Assembly: GCA_937901225.1 (NCBI GenBank)
Contig: CALCGX010000013.1
Location: 1 to 14,085, forward strand
Reading direction: 5' to 3'
DNA: 14,085 nt
DNA from: an uncultured Bacteroidales bacterium
GTDB lineage: Bacteria; Bacteroidota; Bacteroidia; Bacteroidales; Paludibacteraceae
Both the position numbers and the translations under genes were made by a program. A model generated the notes under the pieces. That model had not been told where the DNA came from. It saw only the letters and a list, made by a program, of their open reading frames with translations, and ran no database searches. This document shows positions 13,542 through 14,085 of the stretch, one piece after another. Positions within the stretch are counted from its first letter, which is position 1. Each line of letters begins with the position of its first letter.

Positions 13542-14085
13542 ATGAAACTCAAAACATATCTTCCACTCATCGCAATCACAGTTTGTCTCGTAGTAGTATT
13601 GTGTATTGGCACTTCATGGATCGCTACCCCCGCAGCACGCTATAGTGCAACCATCGGTAGCACCACACCCGCACAACTCAGCAGCAGCGTAGCACCTGCT
13701 GCCACCTTCCAGTCTGTCACACCTGACTATCAAGCTAACCACAAGGCTGTACGCCCACAGCATAGCGAGTCAGCTACTCCTACCACCTCTGGTAGTGTGT
13801 TCAGCAGCACCACCTTCCACCAACCTCAAGTAACCTCTTTTGGTGGTGGAGCCAGCACCAGTGCTGGCAGCAGTGCGCAACTCGCACATGCTGCTACCAG
13901 CAACACCGCACCTGCTGCCGTATCGGTCAGCATGCCTATGCCTAAGCGCAATAGCCATGCTACCACCAACCACACCAGCGATCACCAAGCTGCTGCACAA
14001 GCCAATAGTGGCACCAGCACCTACAGTTATTGGTTGTTCTGCGACTGTACTTGTAACTTCTTTGGGTTTATACTGTTGAACAGTC
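13542..14085 (+). CDS. Ser/Thr/Ala-rich exported or membrane-anchored protein (partial, 3' end outside window)
   Basis: An open reading frame from ATG 13542 to the window edge (181 codons, no stop), beginning MKLKTYLPLIAITVCLVVVL. Residues 7-28 form a signal peptide or signal anchor. The sequence before Cys21 (VVVLC) is a poor lipobox, so a lipoprotein is unlikely. The rest is low-complexity, dominated by Ser, Thr, Ala, Gln and His (for example GGGASTSAGSSAQLAHAATS). The last visible residues switch abruptly to a Cys/Phe-rich, hydrophobic stretch (YWLFCDCTCNFFGFILL), which may be a second membrane segment or the result of a frameshift. It begins 52 bp after the giant gene on the same strand in an A/T-rich gap, so co-transcription is likely. 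I do not recognise a family; a surface or envelope accessory to the giant protein is a guess from position. Confidence 0.7.
   Translation, partial: MKLKTYLPLIAITVCLVVVLCIGTSWIATPAARYSATIGSTTPAQLSSSVAPAATFQSVTPDYQANHKAVRPQHSESATPTTSGSVFSSTTFHQPQVTSFGGGASTSAGSSAQLAHAATSNTAPAAVSVSMPMPKRNSHATTNHTSDHQAAAQANSGTSTYSYWLFCDCTCNFFGFILLNS

Noticed and set aside
13542..13604. Lipoprotein signal in the last gene
   Set aside because: The residues before Cys21 are V-V-V-L, which do not fit the lipobox (small residue needed at -1).
1..14085. tRNA, rRNA, insertion sequence or integrase
   Set aside because: I looked for cloverleaf-like patterns, transposase motifs and terminal inverted repeats bounding the block and saw none I could support.

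Overview
The window looks like a Bacteroidales (phylum Bacteroidetes) chromosome segment. Three intergenic regions carry exact copies of the Bacteroidetes promoter form (TTTG, 20-bp spacer, TAnnTTTG). Most start codons have A-rich leaders instead of Shine-Dalgarno sites. The secreted proteins have Bacteroidales-style architectures: an endonuclease I with an InlB-type tail and a giant Ig/InlB surface protein. The genus cannot be fixed from the sequence alone.

Layout. (1) Bases 1-399, minus strand: the core ribosomal-protein pair rpmB (L28) and rpmG (L33, cut by the window edge), driven by a promoter at 526-557. (2) Bases 613-2063: a divergent promoter and a secreted endonuclease I-family nuclease with a C-terminal InlB-like module. 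(3) Bases 2064-6409: an accessory block. It holds a Bro-N/DinD-like protein with its own promoter and several inverted repeats, a RelB-like/YafQ-type toxin-antitoxin pair, and two consecutive YhcG/DUF1016 PD-(D/E)XK nuclease paralogues. (4) Bases 6483-13490: a 2335-residue secreted modular protein built from repeated beta-sandwich, Ig-like, FN3 and InlB-like modules. (5) Bases 13542 to the end: a Ser/Thr/Ala-rich exported or membrane-anchored protein that runs off the window.

The accessory block is unusual in its spacers. Degenerate 9-bp tandem repeats follow three successive genes. An 11-bp tandem array lies before the first YhcG gene and a 16-18-bp array lies between the two YhcG genes. Several start codons share nearly identical leaders. 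Inside both YhcG genes, at about the same point of the N-terminal domain, the coding DNA forms terminator-like hairpins; in the first gene this is an in-frame duplicated palindrome. The contents (antirepressor-like protein, toxin-antitoxin pair, paired nucleases) fit a defence or mobile-island role. That role is inferred, not shown. The two large secreted proteins flanking the block share the C-x-G-x-x-F-x-GWT InlB-like module, suggesting a common extracellular destination or exchange of modules.
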